Origin: Pseudomonas vranovensis DSM 16006
Lineage (GTDB): Bacteria; Pseudomonadota; Gammaproteobacteria; Pseudomonadales; Pseudomonadaceae
Assembly: GCF_000425805.1 (NCBI RefSeq)
Contig: NZ_AUED01000018.1
Location: 1 to 64,000, forward strand
Reading direction: 5' to 3'
DNA: 64,000 bases
Of this stretch, positions 60,838 through 64,000 are shown piece after piece; positions within the stretch are counted from its first letter, which is position 1, and each line of letters begins with the position of its first letter. Under the pieces are notes generated by a model. That model had not been told where the DNA came from. It ran no database searches and saw only the letters and a list, made by a program, of their open reading frames with translations. The position numbers and the translations under genes are program-made.

Positions 60838-61296
60838 TCAGCACGGGCGCGCCAGCAGCAAGCTGACCTGTCCCAGGTACGGCGCAGGTCGAGCCAGCGC
60901 ATGTTCAGGCAGGGTGCGCCAGTCGACCAGGACGCAGAGGGCGTTTAGCGTGCGTTCGGCCTGGTTGCCTATCGATTGTGAGCGGAACTCGCGGCGATAC
61001 AGCACTTGGGTCCGGTTTATGGCGCTGGTCTCGCTCGGATCGCTCAACGTCAGGCTCGCTGCGTTGGGGAGCAAGGTCTGGGGCAGGGTGAAATAGGCTG
61101 TCGTCGGCTGGCTGTCGAAGTGCCCTGCCAGGCGCGAGCGGTGCCACAGCTGTTGCCATTGGCTGGCACCGGCCGCATTGGCCAATTGCCTGCCCAGGGC
61201 GTGACGTTGTTCAGGTGAGAGCGCAGCAGTGGGCACTGCGTGGGCGTTGAGACAGGCCAGCAGGGCGAAGCTGCTGAGTAGGCGGCACGTGAGCAT
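60838..61296 (-). CDS. Secreted protein of unknown function
   Basis: A 152-residue protein with a signal peptide (LLSSFALLACLNAHA-VP). The mature part of about 130 residues has two cysteines (LNALCVLV and the C-terminal ARPC), which could form a disulfide. Repeated short beta-like patches occur (TAYFTLPQTLLPN, APYLGQVSLLLARP). I recognise no domain. It lies 220 bp upstream of the Mor-like gene on the same strand, with a separate promoter likely. Confidence 0.7.
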   Translation of the reverse strand: MLTCRLLSSFALLACLNAHAVPTAALSPEQRHALGRQLANAAGASQWQQLWHRSRLAGHFDSQPTTAYFTLPQTLLPNAASLTLSDPSETSAINRTQVLYRREFRSQSIGNQAERTLNALCVLVDWRTLPEHALARPAPYLGQVSLLLARPC

Positions 61297-61443
61297 GGCG
61301 TTCGTCCGTTTATCTGGGGAAAAGCTCGGGACGCCATGGTTTCAGCTGCAAGGTGCCTGCAAAAGAAGGAAATTGTCCGGCTGCGTTGTATGATGCGCAC
61401 GGCCCGACCAGGGCCTTCACCCCGATGTCGCAAGGATTAATCA

Positions 61444-61632
61444 ATGACTCAAGGTCAACGCCTGAAATACTCCATCCTGATCTCCCTGTTGGTGCTGGGG
61501 ATCATGCTCGGCCTTTCCTACCTGCAGAAGCAGGGAACGATCAGTGAGCAAGTGTTCCAGTACATTGCCATTGGTGTAGCCATTGCCGTGGTGGTGGTCA
61601 ACGGCATCATGCGCCGCAAGGTCAAGCCTTGA
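61444..61632 (+). CDS. Small inner-membrane protein with two TM segments
   Basis: A 62-residue protein with two hydrophobic helices (about 9-26, SILISLLVLGIMLGLSYL, and 41-55, IAIGVAIAVVVVNGI) joined by a short polar loop. The ends are basic (MRRKVKP). It has a good AAGGA site. No function can be assigned. It is followed by a strong hairpin and is convergent with the Fur-like gene. Confidence 0.75.
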   Translation: MTQGQRLKYSILISLLVLGIMLGLSYLQKQGTISEQVFQYIAIGVAIAVVVVNGIMRRKVKP

Positions 61633-61642
61633 GGTAATTTGC

Positions 61643-61664
61643 ATGGCCGGCGTTCGCCGGCCAT
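61643..61664. terminator. Bidirectional terminator hairpin
   Basis: ATGGCCGGCG (61643-61652) pairs exactly with CGCCGGCCAT (61655-61664) around TT. It lies between two convergent genes, 10 bp after one stop and 4 bp before the other. There is no T run, but the location supports a two-way role. Confidence 0.7.
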
Positions 61665-61668
61665 TCAC

Positions 61669-62055
61669 TCAACGTGAGCGGGTGTGCTCGAGTATGTTGC
61701 GAGCCTCGGCGTTGAGGCTGTAGCACTTGTCGCTGCCCATGCTGATCACGCCTTCGGTGCACAAGCGCTTGAGCACTTCGCGCACACTGAGGAAGGACAG
61801 CGGGATATCCAGCTGTTCGAGCTGGCTATGTACACCGCGCACACCGATGCTGCGACCGTTCCTGTCAGCCATGTGCAAGGCATCGATGACTTTGAGGCGG
61901 ATCAGGCTGGTGCGCAGCCCATATGAGCGCAGCAGCTCGCGAATGTGTTCGTTGCCGTGACGCTCGGTGTCGCCGCCGCTCGTGGTGTTTGCCAAGGCTT
62001 GCCGAGCCTTGAGCTTGGGTCTTTCGGCGATCAGCGACTGCTGCTGGTTGTACAT
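61669..62055 (-). CDS. Fur-like winged-helix protein lacking the metal-binding domain
   Basis: A 128-residue protein. Residues about 35-115 resemble the DNA-binding domain of Fur: LRSYGLRTSLIRLKVIDAL, GVRGVHSQLEQLDIPLSF and VREVLKRLCTEGVI correspond to Fur helices. The C-terminal dimerisation domain with its His-rich and Cys motifs is missing, so classic metal sensing is unlikely. It is reminiscent of the P. aeruginosa iron-responsive PA2384 type, from memory. The first 30 residues are probably disordered. It stands alone with a 250-bp upstream region. Confidence 0.7.
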   Translation of the reverse strand: MYNQQQSLIAERPKLKARQALANTTSGGDTERHGNEHIRELLRSYGLRTSLIRLKVIDALHMADRNGRSIGVRGVHSQLEQLDIPLSFLSVREVLKRLCTEGVISMGSDKCYSLNAEARNILEHTRSR

Positions 62056-62306
62056 GTGAATACTCCTTTTCGTGGCCAGTCCAGGTCTTTGAAAATTGTT
62101 CCCTACACCCTATAAGACGAACGAGCGTGGAAAAACTGCAGTGCCTGGCAAAAAAAATTATCGGGCCACTCAGGTAAAGACGAATCTGAGCGGTCGATCC
62201 CGTAAATTTATTGGCTGTACGTTGGTGCAGGAGTGTCCGTGAGTCCTGAGGTTCGGCGCGCTGCGCGGCCGATCTCAGGCTGTCGCCAGCGGCTACCAGG
62301 GCTTGC
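62056..62306. other. Noncoding gap between the yegQ end and the Fur-like gene start
   Basis: This 251-bp region contains the promoter of the Fur-like gene (AT-rich around 62083-62165, including an A run at 62143-62150). A REP-like element lies at 62248-62297. No open reading frame or RNA gene is evident. Confidence 0.5.
62248..62297. repeat. REP-like element (single)
   Basis: CGATCTCAGGCTGTCGCCAG with CGGCTAC (about 62270-62296) matches the arm at 51575-51601 with few changes. It is preceded by GCGCGCTGCGCGGC. Only one arm is clear here, unlike the paired copies elsewhere. Confidence 0.6.
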
Positions 62307-63626
62307 TTACTGAATCAGTTCTTTGAGCAGCAAGCCAAACGCCAGGTCCACCTGCTCCGGGATCGGCAGATAGACGGTGTGTCCATCTCCCGGTGCCACT
62401 TCAATTGCAGCTCCCTGGCGATCACGCAACTGATGCAGGTCGAAGTGATAGTTGCCACGCGGCGTCATCAGCTCCAGGTGATCGCCCAGGGCAAAGCGGT
62501 TCTTCACCCGCACTTCGGCCAGGCCCTCGACACGTTCACCGGTCAGCTCACCGACAAACTGCTGGCGCTCCGACACCGAATTACCACGCTGGTAGTTCTG
62601 GTATTCATCATGCACGTGGCGCCGCAGGAAGCCTTCGGTATAACCGCGTTGGGCCAGGGATTCGAGGTTGAGCATCAGGCTGCGGTCGAACGCACGACCG
62701 GCCACCGCGTCGTCGATCGCCTGGCGATAGGCCTGGGTGGTGCGAGCACAGTAGAAGTGCGATTTGGTCCGGCCCTCGATTTTCAGCGAATGCACGCCCA
62801 TGCGAGTCAGCCGCTCCACATGCTGCACGGCCCGTAGGTCCTTGGCATTCATGATGTAGGTGCCGTGCTCATCTTCAAACGCCGGCATGTCTTCATCCGG
62901 GCGGTTGCTCTCCTGGAGCAGGAACACCTGGTCGGTCGGTGCCCCCACGCCCAGTGTCGGTTGCACTTCACGGACGATATCGCCGCTGGCGTCTTCGGTG
63001 GCCGCGGTGGCGCTGTATTTCCAGCGGCAGGCATTGGTGCAACTGCCCTGGTTGGCGTCGCGGCGGTTGAGGTAGCCCGACAGCAGGCAACGACCGGAGT
63101 AGGCCATGCACAGGGCGCCATGGACAAACACCTCCAGTTCCATGCCCGGCACGTGCTGGCGGATCTCCTCGATCTCTTCCAGCGACAATTCACGGGACAG
63201 GATCACCCGGGTCAGTCCCTGGCTGCGCCAGAACTCGACGCTGGCCCAGTTAACCGTGTTGGCCTGGACCGACAAGTGGACCGGCATCTGTGGGAAGTGC
63301 TGGCGCACCAGCATGATCAGCCCCGGGTCGGACATGATCAAGGCGTCGGGGGCCATCTCGATCACCGGCGCCAGGTCCTTGAGGAAGGTCTTGAGCTTGG
63401 CGTTGTGCGGGGCGATGTTGACCACCACATAAAAACGCTTGCCCTGGGCCTGGGCTTCCTGGATGCCGAGGGCGAGGTTGGCGTGGTCGAATTCGTTGTT
63501 GCGCACGCGCAAGCTGTAGCGCGGTTGGCCGGCATACACCGCGTCGGCGCCGTAGGCAAAGGCGTAGCGCATGTTCTTCAGGGTGCCGGCAGGGGCGAGC
63601 AGTTCGGGTTTGGCAAGAAGGGTCAT
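62307..63626 (-). CDS. trhP: U32 peptidase-like tRNA hydroxylation protein (YegQ/TrhP)
   Basis: A 439-residue protein of the U32 family. The N-terminal PELLAPAGTLKNMRYAFAYGADAVYAG is the TIM-barrel start, and the cysteine cluster CLLSGYLNRRDANQGSCTNACRW is diagnostic. The C-terminus carries the YegQ-type beta-barrel domain with VEVAPGDGHTVYLPIP. In E. coli YegQ was renamed TrhP, acting in prephenate-dependent 5-hydroxyuridine formation at tRNA position 34. Older annotations call it a peptidase (PrtC). It is divergent from the AI-2E family gene. Confidence 0.9.
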   Translation of the reverse strand: MTLLAKPELLAPAGTLKNMRYAFAYGADAVYAGQPRYSLRVRNNEFDHANLALGIQEAQAQGKRFYVVVNIAPHNAKLKTFLKDLAPVIEMAPDALIMSDPGLIMLVRQHFPQMPVHLSVQANTVNWASVEFWRSQGLTRVILSRELSLEEIEEIRQHVPGMELEVFVHGALCMAYSGRCLLSGYLNRRDANQGSCTNACRWKYSATAATEDASGDIVREVQPTLGVGAPTDQVFLLQESNRPDEDMPAFEDEHGTYIMNAKDLRAVQHVERLTRMGVHSLKIEGRTKSHFYCARTTQAYRQAIDDAVAGRAFDRSLMLNLESLAQRGYTEGFLRRHVHDEYQNYQRGNSVSERQQFVGELTGERVEGLAEVRVKNRFALGDHLELMTPRGNYHFDLHQLRDRQGAAIEVAPGDGHTVYLPIPEQVDLAFGLLLKELIQ

Positions 63627-63748
63627 GATCGGGTCGGGGTAAAAGGCGCGGATGCTATCGCTCTTGCAGCAAACGACTATTGATCTGTATCAAGGGCACT
63701 TTTACCAGGGCGCTGCGCACTAACGTTGTGAACAGCAACGGAGCGCAC

Positions 63749-64000
63749 ATGAACCAAACCTCCCAGCAGCACAAGGCCCTGCTTCTCTTCCTGGCCCTGG
63801 TCACCATTGCTTTCATCTGGATACTGCTGCCGTTCTATGGCGCGGTGTTCTGGGCAGTGATCCTCGGAATTCTGTTCGCACCGATGCAGCGGCGGCTGCT
63901 TTTACGCCTGGGCTGGCGCCGTAACCTGGCGGCAGGCGTGACACTGCTGGTATGCCTGATGATCGCCATTTTGCCGGTGATCGTCATCAGTACCTTGCTG
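63749..64000 (+). CDS. AI-2E family transporter, N-terminal part (cut by window edge)
   Basis: The first 84 codons of a membrane protein run off the right edge without a stop. The start MNQTSQQHKALLLFLALVTI leads into FIWILLPFYGAVFWAVILGILFAPMQRRLL (in parts) and a third hydrophobic segment. This is the typical start of AI-2E family (UPF0118, YdiK/YhhT-like) transporters. GGAG lies eight bases upstream of the ATG. The function in this family ranges from autoinducer export to Na+/H+ exchange; it is not decided here. Confidence 0.85.
   Translation, partial: MNQTSQQHKALLLFLALVTIAFIWILLPFYGAVFWAVILGILFAPMQRRLLLRLGWRRNLAAGVTLLVCLMIAILPVIVISTLL

Noticed and set aside
60222..61296. Prophage or phage tail-like cluster around the Mor-family gene
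   Set aside because: No integrase, terminase, portal, tail, lysis or repressor genes are present on either side; tamAB and housekeeping genes flank the group.
1..64000. CRISPR array or insertion sequence
   Set aside because: No regularly spaced direct repeats, transposase motifs or target duplications were seen on reading the window. The recurring repeats are REP-like palindromes.

Overview
The window is a chromosomal stretch of a fluorescent Pseudomonas, most likely of the P. putida group. The evidence is a Pseudomonas-type 5S rRNA, GC-rich genes with strong codon bias, and families typical of the genus (CopAB, CcoG, TamAB, FecIR with TonB receptors, MocR, DUF883). The clearest marker is a CrcY-type small RNA locus between an hydroxymethylglutaryl-CoA lyase gene and an MgtC gene, the position I recall for crcY in P. 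putida KT2440. I see no prophage, insertion sequence, CRISPR array or integrase; the one phage-like gene is a stand-alone Mor-family regulator.

Layout. 1-320: the 3' tip of a 23S rRNA gene, the 5S gene and the rrn terminator. 399-6882: queD, a patatin-like lipase, an operon of two PepSY proteins with a response regulator and a PhoQ-like kinase, and a TonB siderophore receptor. 7006-13124: a minus-strand block with an AEC carrier, a LysR regulator, a betaine-type permease and binding protein without an ATPase, and a chemoreceptor. 13383-19340: a Na+/H+ antiporter-family protein, an orphan FecR, and an acyl-CoA dehydrogenase/acyl-CoA synthetase pair. 19531-22793: a FixLJ-like two-component pair and two small proteins. 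22801-27458: a LEA2 lipoprotein and a fecI-fecR-receptor set whose receptor resembles aerobactin receptors (IutA/ChtA) with an added STN signalling domain.

27460-33891: a LysR regulator divergent from a polyamine-type binding protein and an agmatinase-family ureohydrolase, then a secreted small protein, a PQQ-type sugar dehydrogenase, a ZapE-like ATPase and a DinB-fold protein. 33888-38513: an alpha/beta hydrolase and a copper operon (copA, copB, DUF411, yqaA) under a CopR-type box. 38622-44037: an SDR, a histidine kinase without a partner, a MocR regulator, CcoG and a DUF3203 protein. 44161-48940: mgtC, crcY with a sigma-54 promoter, mvaB, a LiuR-like MerR regulator with a putative operator, and a LysR/acyl-CoA dehydrogenase divergent pair. 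48983-55171: a TerC/Alx protein, a PstS-OmpA fusion, xthA, a GNAT protein and tamA. 55168-64000: tamB, a Mor-like regulator with two DUF2589 paralogues, small proteins, a Fur-like protein lacking metal ligands, a YegQ/TrhP peptidase-U32 protein and the start of an AI-2E family transporter.

Themes: iron uptake and signalling (two TonB receptors, three Fur-like boxes, FecIR, an orphan FecR, a degenerate Fur), copper defence, carbon catabolite control (crcY) next to leucine catabolism (mvaB), and outer-membrane assembly (TamAB). REP-like palindromes occupy several gaps. The least explained locus is the Mor-DUF2589-DUF2589 group at 58852-60617.
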